A stretch of DNA of 64,000 nucleotides, taken from contig JAOULC010000001.1 in the NCBI GenBank assembly GCA_029882215.1, positions 124,001 to 188,000 of the forward strand, in the 5' to 3' direction. The notes beneath the pieces were generated by a model that was given only the letters and a program-made list of their open reading frames with translations, ran no database searches and was not told where the DNA came from. Source of the DNA: Gammaproteobacteria bacterium. Lineage in GTDB: Bacteria > Pseudomonadota > Gammaproteobacteria > SZUA-229. A program made the translations under genes and the position numbers. Shown piece after piece: positions 11,638 to 21,615 of this stretch; the stretch's first letter is position 1, and each line of letters opens with the position of its first letter.

Positions 11638-11689
11638 ACTTAAACCACATAGTATATTAGAAAACTCTAATATATATGGAGCGACATTA

Positions 11690-12994
11690 ATGAAGCTTTC
11701 AAATTTCATCGCATCACTACTTTCCACAACTGTTTTGATTAGCACACACAGCAACGCGCTATCGCTTAAAGAAAGCTTTGAACTGGCCCAACAAGGCGAC
11801 CCGCAAATAGCAGCGGCAAAAGCCGAATATAATGCCGCAATCGAACAAATACCTCAGGCCAGATCAGCTTTATTACCCAATATCACCCTGGATTTTTTCA
11901 GCGGTAACAGCGATACCACAACCAATGGCAGCAATACTGATATCGATAATCAGGGCTACCAACTGACTTTAAGCCAGAGCCTGTACAACCATCAGCTTTA
12001 CAAATTGCTCGACCAGGCCAAAGCTGGCGTTGCTCAGGCAGCAATTAATTATTCAGCTCAGCAGCAGGCGTTATTACTCAGAGTAGCCGATCGTTACTTT
12101 AAAGTGTTAGCCGCGGAAGATAACTTAAGCTTTGCCATAGCCGAGAAAAAAGCTGTTTCCAAGCAACTCCAGCAAACCAAAAAACGCTTTGAAGTGGGTT
12201 TAATTGCGATTACCGATGTTAAAGAAGCGCAGGCCCAGCACGATATTACTGCGGCTCAGGAAATTGCTGCGCAAAATCAACTGGCCACCAGCAAAGAAGC
12301 ACTGCAGGTCATTATTAATCAAAATGTTGATCAATTAGCCGCTTTACCGGCTGAAATCCCCTTAAAAGTGCCGGCACCTAATGACATTAATCAATGGACC
12401 CAGACAGCACAGCAACAAAACCTGTCAATTAAAGCCGCCACTTTCGCTTTAGAAGCCGCACAAGCCGGCCGTAACGCCAGCCGTTCTGGCCATTATCCAA
12501 ACCTGAGCCTGCAAGCGACACAATCAAACAGTACGTTTGATCAGACTACCTCAAGCACAGACATTGAAGACACAACCATCAGTATCAATTTAAACATCCC
12601 GCTGTATAGCGGTGGCAGCACTTCATCAAAAAGCCGTCAGGCCGGATACAAACTGCAACAGGCGCAGTCTGATTTATTATTACAGCAGCGGCTGGCAACC
12701 CAGCAAACCCGCAGTGCATTTCTCGGCCTGAATGCTGCAATTGCCAGCGTCAAAGCTTTAAAGCAGGCTCTTATCTCAAGCCAGAGCGCCGTTGAAGCAA
12801 CACAGGCCGGTTTTGAGGTAGGAACAAGAACTTCAGTGGATGTACTGAATGCACTGCGTAATCAGTTCCGTTCAGAAAGAGACTATGCACAGACACGCTA
12901 TGACTACCTGCTCAATTTGCTAAAGTTAAAACAGGCCGCAGGCGTACTTGATAAAAAAGATATCTCGATGATTGATCGCTGGCTCTCTGAATAA
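11690..12994 (+). CDS. tolC: TolC-family outer membrane efflux protein
   Basis: Signal peptide MKLSNFIASLLSTTVLISTHSNALS, repeat architecture, NIPLYSGGSTSSKSRQA; ATG at 11690 within 11591..12994 ORF. Confidence 0.93.
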   Translation: MKLSNFIASLLSTTVLISTHSNALSLKESFELAQQGDPQIAAAKAEYNAAIEQIPQARSALLPNITLDFFSGNSDTTTNGSNTDIDNQGYQLTLSQSLYNHQLYKLLDQAKAGVAQAAINYSAQQQALLLRVADRYFKVLAAEDNLSFAIAEKKAVSKQLQQTKKRFEVGLIAITDVKEAQAQHDITAAQEIAAQNQLATSKEALQVIINQNVDQLAALPAEIPLKVPAPNDINQWTQTAQQQNLSIKAATFALEAAQAGRNASRSGHYPNLSLQATQSNSTFDQTTSSTDIEDTTISINLNIPLYSGGSTSSKSRQAGYKLQQAQSDLLLQQRLATQQTRSAFLGLNAAIASVKALKQALISSQSAVEATQAGFEVGTRTSVDVLNALRNQFRSERDYAQTRYDYLLNLLKLKQAAGVLDKKDISMIDRWLSE

Positions 12995-13132
12995 AAAACC
13001 ACACACACCTTGGTATGGCCGGCAAGCTAATCAAAATAGCTAACTGCTCTCCGGCCATAGCATCGCTATATTACTCCAAATTATTTTCAAGCCTGTTAAA
13101 ATAACGATACCTAACCACTATTAGTTATTGCA

Positions 13133-14056
13133 TTGAAAAATACTCCCTTAAAGAAACTGATATTTAACCCCTTATACTGGCCCACGGCTTTTTTCCTCGC
13201 GGTATTAAGATTACTGGTACTTTTGCCAGTCAGCTGGCTGGAGTATCTGGGCACCGCACTTGGTATGCTCGTATATTACGCGCGACCTTCCCGCGCCCGC
13301 GCTGCCATGGTTAATTTGAAAATTGCATTCCCTGAACACACTGCACAAGAAATCACCCGGCTGTGCAAGACAAATTTCAAGCACCTTGGCACCGGTGTAT
13401 TTGAAGTCGGCCTGGCCTGGTGGCAGCAGAAAAAATTACTAAAAATTTCACGCATTAACGGCCTGCATCACCTCACCGCCGCACTTGAAAAAGGCAGGGG
13501 TGTTATCCTGTTAACATCACATTTCACCTGTCTCGAGATTGGTGCACATATCATCTGCACCAAAGTGCCATTAGAAGCCGTGTACAAACCGGCGAAGAAT
13601 AAATTATTTGATTTCTTCATGGTGAAAAAACGCAATGAGCATTTCAGCAAACTGATCAGTAATGACAGCCCGAGAAAAATCATCGCCGCGCTAAAGCGCA
13701 ATCATGTTATCTGGTACGCACCGGACCAGAATCTGCGTGGTAAAGACGTTGTTTTTGCACCTTTTTTTAACGAGATGGCGACCGCTATTACCGCTCCGTC
13801 ACGACTTGCAACATTAAGCGGCGCAGCCCTGGTACCGTATTATATAAAACGACACCGTGACAAAGCTTCGGGGGAAATCATTTACGAGTTATTTATTCTG
13901 CCCTGTGTCGAGAACTTTCCGACAGATGACATTAATAAAGACGCGGCTCAGATCAACCTTATTAATGAGGACTTAATCCGGCAAAATCCCGAACAGTATC
14001 TGTGGGTTCATAAACGTTACAAAACCCGGCCACCTGGCGAAAAACCGCTTTATTAA
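13133..14056 (+). CDS. lpxL: Lysophospholipid/lipid A acyltransferase (LpxL/HtrB-like)
   Basis: HFTCLEIGAH, WYAPDQNLRGKDVVFAPFF, TTG start; next to waaA. Confidence 0.85.
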   Translation: MKNTPLKKLIFNPLYWPTAFFLAVLRLLVLLPVSWLEYLGTALGMLVYYARPSRARAAMVNLKIAFPEHTAQEITRLCKTNFKHLGTGVFEVGLAWWQQKKLLKISRINGLHHLTAALEKGRGVILLTSHFTCLEIGAHIICTKVPLEAVYKPAKNKLFDFFMVKKRNEHFSKLISNDSPRKIIAALKRNHVIWYAPDQNLRGKDVVFAPFFNEMATAITAPSRLATLSGAALVPYYIKRHRDKASGEIIYELFILPCVENFPTDDINKDAAQINLINEDLIRQNPEQYLWVHKRYKTRPPGEKPLY

Positions 14057-14094
14057 ATCCATATTTCAAATGACACATTTCAGATGGCATTAAA

Positions 14095-15309
14095 ATGATA
14101 ATAAGTTACCAGTTTTTACTACTGTTCCTTGCACCTGTTTTTTTCTGGCTAAGTATCCGCCATGCAGTGAACCATAAAAACACACTATTTCTCTGGCAAC
14201 GGCTGGGGATGAATCTACCTGCAATTGAAAACCCCGTATGGTTTCACTGTGCCTCGGTCGGCGAAGTCATAACAGCAGTTCCGCTTATCACTTTATACCA
14301 TAAGCAATTCCCTGAGCAGAGCATACTGCTAACCACTAACACCATAACCGGTGCCAGTATCTGTAAACAAAAACTGCCGTTTGCAAGCCATAGCTTTTTG
14401 CCACTGGATTACCGGCTCATCACGCGCCTGTTCCTTAACAAAATCAAACCGCAAAAACTCATCATTATGGAAACAGAACTGTGGCCGAACCTGTTACAGC
14501 TATGCCGGCTAAAAAAAATCCCTGTCAATATTATTAATGGCCGGCTTTCACAGCGCAGTCTGAATATCAACTCATGGAGCAAAAGCGTTTATAAAACAAC
14601 ACTTTCTCATGTCGATAAAATCTATTGCCGCTCAGACAGCGATGCAGATGCCTATCAATCACTCGGTGCAACTGACCAGCAGACAGAAACCGTAGGCAAT
14701 CTTAAATTCTCAGCTGAACTGGATTTACCGGCCGCAGATAATCTTATCGGCCGGCCCTATGTTCTTGCTGCCTCGACCCATGCCGGTGAAGAGAAAATAA
14801 TTGTCGAACTGTGGAATAAAACAAATCACGATAACCTTCTACTGGTCATCGCACCACGCCACCCGGAACGCAAAAATGACATACTGACGGATATAGCAGT
14901 TTTAACACGCGACGTTAAAGTCAGGAGCTTGCAGCAGGATATTACTGACGATACCTCTGTCTATCTTGCTGACACACTGGGTGAATTACCGGCTTTATTT
15001 CAGCACGCCGAGTTTATCATTATGGGTGGCTCATTTGTGGCCAAAGGCGGGCATAATATTTTAGAGCCGGCTGCGCTATCGAAAGCAATAACCTATGGCC
15101 CGTCGATGGAAAACTTTGCCGCAGAAGATTTATTATTCCGCAAAAATAATGCTGCCATACAAATCACTGCTGATCAGCAGTCAGTCGAGACGATCAACCG
15201 GGTTATTTCTGATACTGACTTTAGACAAACACTGGCAAAAAATGCACTGAGTGTGATGCAGAGGAACAATAATATAGCTGACATTTATCTGCAAAAAATA
15301 ATGCAATAA
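14095..15309 (+). CDS. waaA: 3-deoxy-D-manno-octulosonic acid transferase
   Basis: WFHCASVGEVITAVPL, METELWPNLL, GGSFVAKGGHNILEPA. Confidence 0.95.
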   Translation: MIISYQFLLLFLAPVFFWLSIRHAVNHKNTLFLWQRLGMNLPAIENPVWFHCASVGEVITAVPLITLYHKQFPEQSILLTTNTITGASICKQKLPFASHSFLPLDYRLITRLFLNKIKPQKLIIMETELWPNLLQLCRLKKIPVNIINGRLSQRSLNINSWSKSVYKTTLSHVDKIYCRSDSDADAYQSLGATDQQTETVGNLKFSAELDLPAADNLIGRPYVLAASTHAGEEKIIVELWNKTNHDNLLLVIAPRHPERKNDILTDIAVLTRDVKVRSLQQDITDDTSVYLADTLGELPALFQHAEFIIMGGSFVAKGGHNILEPAALSKAITYGPSMENFAAEDLLFRKNNAAIQITADQQSVETINRVISDTDFRQTLAKNALSVMQRNNNIADIYLQKIMQ

Positions 15310-15315
15310 CTCCGT

Positions 15316-16029
15316 CTATTTTTCAGTTTCATAAGCCTGCAGCAGGATATCCCAGTCTGTTTCAGAAAAATAAAAAGTCTCACTCTTTGATTTAAGTTTA
15401 TTTAAAGATCTTTTTAATCTGAGCAGGTTGCTTTGTTTCCAGTCATCACCCCGGCGAAAGCCGCACTGGTCAAAATCAATTAAATAGATCTGCTCTTGCT
15501 CACCGATGAGAATGTTTTTTGCATTAAGATCAGAATGAAATACCGAATGATTGTGAAACTGCCTTATCGTCTGACCGACAGTCTGCCAGATCTCATTGCC
15601 TGCTTTTTTGCTGACCAGCATATCTGACAAGGTCAGGGTATTGGGCAGGTATTCTGTTATTAAATCCGCCCGATAAAATACCCCGTTTTTTATCACACTG
15701 GCGGCCACCGGCTTAGGCACCGGTAAACCCAGTGCCCGCATATCGTTTAACAGCTGCCATTCTTTCCAGGCACGGGTGTTTTTTAAGCGCAAGCCGAAAT
15801 ACTGATCACGTAACAAACGGGCTATTAAGCCACCGCGTAAATAATGACGCAATGCCCAGGTTTTTTCACCTGCTGTATAAAAACAGGTTTCACCGCGGCC
15901 ATCGGCTGTACCGGTCACCAGATTACGCATTGCCGCACAGCTAAAATATTCATTCTTGGGTTGTGTCATTAGCTCTGTATCAAACAGCACCCAACGCTGT
16001 CCAAGTTTTTCTATTTTATATTGTTTCAT
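15316..16029 (-). CDS. kdkA: 3-deoxy-D-manno-octulosonic acid kinase
   Basis: GRGETCFYTAGEKTWALRHYLRGGLIARLL, HSDLNAKNILI, YLIDFDQCGFR; ATG at 16029. Confidence 0.92.
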   Translation of the reverse strand: MKQYKIEKLGQRWVLFDTELMTQPKNEYFSCAAMRNLVTGTADGRGETCFYTAGEKTWALRHYLRGGLIARLLRDQYFGLRLKNTRAWKEWQLLNDMRALGLPVPKPVAASVIKNGVFYRADLITEYLPNTLTLSDMLVSKKAGNEIWQTVGQTIRQFHNHSVFHSDLNAKNILIGEQEQIYLIDFDQCGFRRGDDWKQSNLLRLKRSLNKLKSKSETFYFSETDWDILLQAYETEK

Positions 16030-16036
16030 ATTTATT

Positions 16037-17530
16037 TTACTGGCAGACCTGCTGCAGGCGAGTGTTAATTGTAGCTGCCTCAGATTTAATGATTTCAAAC
16101 CGATCCAGCACTTGCGCGTTAGTATCGATAAACCGAGCGACCAGTTTATCATCATCGATATCCAGTATCATCGACCCCAGTATGGCTTTTGAGACCGCCA
16201 TTGCCGGGTGATCAAAACGCCCCTTAACCGCTTTTGCTGAAGAACCTAGCACCGTATAGATCACACCCTGATTGGCGGCTCTGACAGCGGGCTTCGTAAA
16301 CACAGGGCCTTTTTGAACTATCGACTGTGGCTCAAAAGCGGAGATCACACCGTAATGGCAATTCAGCAGGTAGCTGCGCTCATATGAATGACTATGGCCT
16401 GATATCACCAGATCCACACCGGCTTTTTCCAGCACAGGATTAACACGCATCCTCATGTTAAACATTCGGTTACCACTGTCTTTCGGGTCATTAGAATTAT
16501 GATGGCCACGGCTATACGGCGGGTGATGCATAAAGACCACGAGCCATTTCTGCCGGGTTGTTTGCAAATCCTTTTTTAGCCAGCTGATCATGCTGTCATT
16601 GGCTGAAAACCCGCCGTCATTACTGTCCAGAAACACCATATGAAGCGAGCCGTAATCAACAGAATAGTAATGCTCTGTGGCGGATGCTACACCGCCCGCT
16701 TCTGCATTTTTCGGCAAACTAAAAATATTAAAAAAAGACCAGCCTTTTGCTTCGTGATTACCGTAGACCGGCCAGAAGGCGACATTTTTAAACAGCTGCT
16801 GATGAATATCAAAAAGCCCCCGTTGGTATTCTTCATTAGTGCCACTGTAATACGCACTATCACCCGTGCTAACGATTAAATTCAAATCACTCTGGCCGCT
16901 TCTGGGGTGGCTGGATAGCCATTCGGTCATACCAGCCTGAACTGAGCGGATAGCCGTACCAGGTCGACCCGGATCACCCATTAACCAGATACGTACCGGC
17001 GAGACAGAAGCCACCTCAGGAGCCGTTTCAAACCAGTACTCAGCACCCCCTCGAAAAAGCTTATTATCATGATAGAGGCGATAATAATACCGCGTCGCCG
17101 GCCGCAGATTGTTCAGCTGAATTTCATGTGACAGTTTAGCGCGCGGCTCCTCAACAATAATCTCCGTATGCGCCGGTGTTTTACCCGCTTCAACTCTCAC
17201 CTTGGCGGCGTCTTCAGCCTGCCAGCGTATAATCACGCTATTAGTTGTGAGCAATTGAATATAAGGTTCACGTACACCGGTATAAACCGTACCGAGATAG
17301 AGCATAGTCAGACGGATCACCAGCGCTATTGTCAGCAGCAGACCTGCAATAAAGAGCAGCGCAGCCAGCGAGGCATGGTGCTTTTTATCTGGCTTTAATA
17401 CCGACTTAGCCTTACCCCATACCTTATATTTCATCTGTTTATCATTATTTTTTCTGTGAAAATAGCCATCGACATCCTGTGTGGTAATATACATTAAATC
17501 ATTTAAGCCGTGTTGCTTGTAAAAAAGCAT
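16037..17530 (-). CDS. Membrane-anchored metallophosphoesterase with fibronectin-like N-terminal domain (purple acid phosphatase-like)
   Basis: LMGDPGRPG, VSTGDSAYYSG, PVYGNHEAKG, FMHHPPYSRGHHN, ISGHSHSYERS; alternative start ATG 17434 (MKYKVWGK). Confidence 0.85.
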   Translation of the reverse strand: MLFYKQHGLNDLMYITTQDVDGYFHRKNNDKQMKYKVWGKAKSVLKPDKKHHASLAALLFIAGLLLTIALVIRLTMLYLGTVYTGVREPYIQLLTTNSVIIRWQAEDAAKVRVEAGKTPAHTEIIVEEPRAKLSHEIQLNNLRPATRYYYRLYHDNKLFRGGAEYWFETAPEVASVSPVRIWLMGDPGRPGTAIRSVQAGMTEWLSSHPRSGQSDLNLIVSTGDSAYYSGTNEEYQRGLFDIHQQLFKNVAFWPVYGNHEAKGWSFFNIFSLPKNAEAGGVASATEHYYSVDYGSLHMVFLDSNDGGFSANDSMISWLKKDLQTTRQKWLVVFMHHPPYSRGHHNSNDPKDSGNRMFNMRMRVNPVLEKAGVDLVISGHSHSYERSYLLNCHYGVISAFEPQSIVQKGPVFTKPAVRAANQGVIYTVLGSSAKAVKGRFDHPAMAVSKAILGSMILDIDDDKLVARFIDTNAQVLDRFEIIKSEAATINTRLQQVCQ

Positions 17531-17542
17531 TTGAAATAAACT

Positions 17543-18589
17543 ATGTCATTAATATCTACTCCGCCGTCCAGCCTGTGCATACTTCGTCTTTCTGCCATTG
17601 GCGATGTCACCCATGTATTACCAACTCTGAACTGCATTAAGAGACAATGGCCCGGCTGTAAAATCACCTGGATTATCGGCAAATTAGAACACCAGCTCGT
17701 TTATGACATCCCCGGCGTTGAATTTATTATTTATGATAAGTCTCAGGGCAGCAAAGCCAATCAGACACTAAAAGAGATGCTGAAAAACAGGCAGTTCGAT
17801 ATTCTACTACATATGCAAATATCGCTAAGAGCCAGTCTTGCCAGCCGCCATATCCGTGCCAAATATAAAATCGGTTTTGATTTTAAGCGCGCAAGAAATT
17901 TTCAGTGGCTTTTTACAAATAAAAAAATACCTTTTGTAGCACAGCAACATGTACTGGATAGTTTTCTGGAATTCCCAAAACTACTGGGGATTGATACAGA
18001 TACCATTGAATGGAGTATTCCGCTTGCCGACGAAGAAAAATCATTTATTGAAAACGCCGTGACGGTTAAAAATTATGCTGTGATAAACCCAAGCGCCAGT
18101 AATAATGTTCGTAACTGGAGCGTGGATCACTACGCCACTATCATTGATTATCTGCACGAAAAATATCAATTACATACGGTGTTAAGCGGCGGCCCTGCAA
18201 CAGCAGAAATAAAGCTCAGTCAGTCGATTGCCGAGGAAGCTCAAAATAAACCGACAATTTTAACCGGTAAAACCAGCCTCAAACAATTAGCGGCGCTGTT
18301 GCAAAACGCCAGTCTGGTGATCGCACCGGACACCGGTCCGGCCCATATTGCTAATGCACTGGGTGCTAAAGTTATCGGCCTGTATGCTAATTCAAATCCC
18401 TTAAGAACCGGCCCCTATAGCAACCTGAAATATACTGTTAACCGGTATCCGGATGCACTTGAAGCTACCTACGGCAAAACGGTCAATCAGGTTCGCTGGG
18501 GCAGAAGAGTAAGACGTGATGACATTATGGAGTTTATTGGTAAAGACGATGTCATTGAAAAAATCGACAGCGCACTAAAGGCTGATTGA
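17543..18589 (+). CDS. Glycosyltransferase family 9, LPS heptosyltransferase I-like
   Basis: ILRLSAIGDVTHVLPTL, VINPSASNNVRNWSVDHYA, LVIAPDTGPAHIANALGAKVIGLYA. Confidence 0.88.
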   Translation: MSLISTPPSSLCILRLSAIGDVTHVLPTLNCIKRQWPGCKITWIIGKLEHQLVYDIPGVEFIIYDKSQGSKANQTLKEMLKNRQFDILLHMQISLRASLASRHIRAKYKIGFDFKRARNFQWLFTNKKIPFVAQQHVLDSFLEFPKLLGIDTDTIEWSIPLADEEKSFIENAVTVKNYAVINPSASNNVRNWSVDHYATIIDYLHEKYQLHTVLSGGPATAEIKLSQSIAEEAQNKPTILTGKTSLKQLAALLQNASLVIAPDTGPAHIANALGAKVIGLYANSNPLRTGPYSNLKYTVNRYPDALEATYGKTVNQVRWGRRVRRDDIMEFIGKDDVIEKIDSALKAD

Positions 18590-18599
18590 TATCAGCGAT

Positions 18600-20036
18600 T
18601 TAGTGTTTTGTTATCTGCGCCGTTTGAATTATCCGACTGGTTGAACAACCATCTCTTAGTGAGAGTACTTCAACTGTTCCGCCATTATTAATCACACAGT
18701 CAGCACCTGCAATTTCTTCGGCTTTGTAATCCCCGCCTTTTACCAGCAGGTCAGGCAATACCTCACAAATTAAATTTTCTGGTGTGTCTTCTGCAAAAGC
18801 AATCACCCAGTCAACCGATGCCAGTGCTGCGAGCACTTCCATACGCTGATGCAGGTTATTAATCGGACGCGACTCACCTTTTAAGCGCTTAACAGAATCA
18901 TCATCATTCACAGCCACGATCAGTCGATCGCCTCTGGCAACCGCTTCGGATAAATATTGCACATGGCCGGCATGCAAAATATCAAAACAGCCATTCGTCA
19001 TAACAACCCGCTGGCCATTACTCCGGCTAAATGCCACTTCACGTTTGAGTTCTTCAAGGCTGACAATTTTCTGATGAAAGTCGAGCTGAAATGCATCACT
19101 GGTTGCGCGTTTTAATTCATCGGTGTTAACACAGGCCGCGCCCAGACGACCAACCACAATGCCAGCTGCAATATTTGATAATAAAGCGGCCGATTCAAAA
19201 TCAGCACCGGCGGCCAGTGCTGCGGCCAGTACACCAATCACCGTATCACCGGCACCCGTCACATCATAAACTTCACGGGCTTTGGTCGGGAAAGTCACAC
19301 TCGGCAAATTATCCTGCAGTAATGTCATGCCACGCTCACTGCGTGTCACCAGCAGCGCCTGCAGATCTAACTGCTGGCGTAACTGAGCGGCTTTTGTCTC
19401 CAGCTCATCATCTTCACGACAATATCCAACAATGGATTCAAACTCAGACAAATTAGGTGTTAACAAACTGGCGCCACGATACTTTTCAAAATCATGCCCT
19501 TTAGGATCGACCAGCACAATAACACCGGCTTTACGGGCAGCAGATATCAACGACTGCGCCTGAGCTAAACTGCCTTTGTTATAGTCGGACAGGACCAGTA
19601 CATCATAATCACTGATGTGACTGATGACAGAATCCCGAAAAGCATCCGTATCAAGCTGTGCCGAGCTATCTTCAAAATCGAGACGAATTAACTGCTGGTG
19701 ACGGCTCAGCACACGCAATTTAGTAATGGTCTTATAGTCAGTCTGCGAAGAAAATAACTGCTTAATACCTTTTTTATCCAGTAAAGCCGAGAGTATTGAA
19801 GCGGCCTCATCATCACCAACCAGACCGGCAAGTGTGACAGACGCACCTAAAGACGCAATATTAAGCGCCACATTCGCAGCACCACCGGCACGATCAACAC
19901 AGTCACTGACATTCACTACAGGGACCGGGGCTTCGGGTGAAATTCTGCTAGCGCTTCCACTCCAGTAACGATCCAGCATCACGTCACCGGCAACCAGAAC
20001 ACGGGCTTTTGAAAAATCGGGGATCTTGACAGACAT
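18600..20036 (-). CDS. hldE: Bifunctional D-glycero-beta-D-manno-heptose-7-phosphate kinase / 1-phosphate adenylyltransferase
   Basis: VAGDVMLDRYWSGSASRISPEAPVPVV, DVTGAGDTVIG, VMTNGCFDILHAGHVQYL. Confidence 0.97.
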   Translation of the reverse strand: MSVKIPDFSKARVLVAGDVMLDRYWSGSASRISPEAPVPVVNVSDCVDRAGGAANVALNIASLGASVTLAGLVGDDEAASILSALLDKKGIKQLFSSQTDYKTITKLRVLSRHQQLIRLDFEDSSAQLDTDAFRDSVISHISDYDVLVLSDYNKGSLAQAQSLISAARKAGVIVLVDPKGHDFEKYRGASLLTPNLSEFESIVGYCREDDELETKAAQLRQQLDLQALLVTRSERGMTLLQDNLPSVTFPTKAREVYDVTGAGDTVIGVLAAALAAGADFESAALLSNIAAGIVVGRLGAACVNTDELKRATSDAFQLDFHQKIVSLEELKREVAFSRSNGQRVVMTNGCFDILHAGHVQYLSEAVARGDRLIVAVNDDDSVKRLKGESRPINNLHQRMEVLAALASVDWVIAFAEDTPENLICEVLPDLLVKGGDYKAEEIAGADCVINNGGTVEVLSLRDGCSTSRIIQTAQITKH

Positions 20037-20168
20037 TTATTTAACCATTTTTTATTTCGTCATATTTTATCGGTAGTTAAGGCTGGCCACAATGGTATTG
20101 CTCTACATTTATAGTTTATACTGAATTAATGAAATATTTTTTGTACCAATTTTAGTCACAGGTTCTAC

Positions 20169-21227
20169 ATGAAACACTACCTATTATTTGCCAATCAAAT
20201 GTACTGCTACCCGATCCTCCGCCCTCTTCAGGAAGCCATTATCAAAAGAGGTGATAAAGTCGCCTGGTTTATCCACAATATCCCGGACATGCTGACTGAA
20301 GCAGATGGCCCGAGACTAGAAACTATCGAAGCAGTGCAAGAATATAACCCCATTGCTATTTATGTTCCTACCAACTGGATTCCTGATTTTTTTCCCGGCG
20401 TAAAAGTCCACGTATTTCATGGCTTTGATGTGGGTAAAAGAGCAAACACCCGACAGTCAGCTTCACGTATTCGCGGTATGTTTGATTTGTATTGCACACA
20501 GGGTCCCTACACCACCGAACAGTTTGAAGCCAAAGCAAAAAAGCTTGGCTATTTTAAAGTCATCGAAACCGGCTGGACGATGATGGACGGATTATTCAAA
20601 TCCAAAGTTGATTTACGTGAAAAGTTAGCCATAGATAAACCGATTATTTTGTACGGCTCTACATTTAGCCCGACATTTTCATCTGCCCGACAATTGGCAG
20701 ATACCATAGAGCGCTTGTCAAAAACCGGTCGCTGGCACTGGCTTATTAATCTGCACCCTAAAATGGACCAGGATGTAGTAGAGCGCTATAAGAACATGAG
20801 TGGGGAGAACTTAACTTTCTTTGATAATAAGCAAGATACATTTCCTTTGCTAAAGGCAGCCGATGCAATGCTTTGCGATACTTCTTCCATCTTCCTTCAG
20901 TACCTGCTGCTCGATAAGCCCGTAGTAACATTCAAAACAGCGATACCGGGGCCTCATCTGATTGATATTGACAACACGAGTGAAGTTGAAAAATCACTTA
21001 AGTACGCGCTAAGCAGACCCGAACAGCTGATGAAGGCAATAAGAGCATACGGTGACAGTATTCATCCCTATCGCGATGGAAACTCTTCAGAAAGGGTATT
21101 ACAGGCAACCGATGATTTTATTGCTCACGAAGCTGATAAATTAAAACCTAAACCATTAAATATATGGCGTAAATTGCGGATTCGTAAACAATTAAAATAT
21201 TACCGGTTGCGAGGCGTAAAATTTTAA
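20169..21227 (+). CDS. CDP-glycerol:glycerophosphate glycerophosphotransferase-like protein
   Basis: VHVFHGFDVGKRANTRQ, ILYGSTFSPTFSS, LINLHPKMD, DAMLCDTSSIFLQYLLLDKPVV. Confidence 0.78.
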   Translation: MKHYLLFANQMYCYPILRPLQEAIIKRGDKVAWFIHNIPDMLTEADGPRLETIEAVQEYNPIAIYVPTNWIPDFFPGVKVHVFHGFDVGKRANTRQSASRIRGMFDLYCTQGPYTTEQFEAKAKKLGYFKVIETGWTMMDGLFKSKVDLREKLAIDKPIILYGSTFSPTFSSARQLADTIERLSKTGRWHWLINLHPKMDQDVVERYKNMSGENLTFFDNKQDTFPLLKAADAMLCDTSSIFLQYLLLDKPVVTFKTAIPGPHLIDIDNTSEVEKSLKYALSRPEQLMKAIRAYGDSIHPYRDGNSSERVLQATDDFIAHEADKLKPKPLNIWRKLRIRKQLKYYRLRGVKF

Positions 21228-21348
21228 AGCATCAACAATAGTATATGTCATTATTTTGCTTTTGCTATTTACCCTTATCGCTGCGACTGAAGGATACATC
21301 GTATCGGGCCTCATCTAACAAATTTTTTTCGATCCAGACGGTGATAAA

Positions 21349-21561
21349 TTATTTCTTAGTTAATTTATAAACCGTACCACAATAAGGACAGCTGGCTTCG
21401 GTTTTATCATCAAGCGGGATATAAACACGCGGGTGTGAATTCCACAAAGTAGTACCTGGCATCGGGCAATGCACCGGCAAATCAGAAACACTGACTTCAT
21501 ACATTGTTTCTGCGCAGGACTCTTTAAGATTGATCTGCGCGGCGGTATTCGGATTCGGCAT
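21349..21561 (-). CDS. Zinc-finger (zf-CHCC) domain protein
   Basis: VHCPMPGTTLWNSHPRVYIPLDDKTEASCPYCGTVYKL. Confidence 0.85.
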   Translation of the reverse strand: MPNPNTAAQINLKESCAETMYEVSVSDLPVHCPMPGTTLWNSHPRVYIPLDDKTEASCPYCGTVYKLTKK

Positions 21562-21581
21562 TACTTCCCCCTTGCTTCATT

Positions 21582-21615
21582 AAAAAAAGAGCGCTTTTTA
21601 AGGCGCTCTTTTTTA
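21582..21615. terminator. Bidirectional intrinsic terminator
   Basis: AAAAAAAGAGCGC-TTTTTAAG-GCGCTCTTTTTT. Confidence 0.85.
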
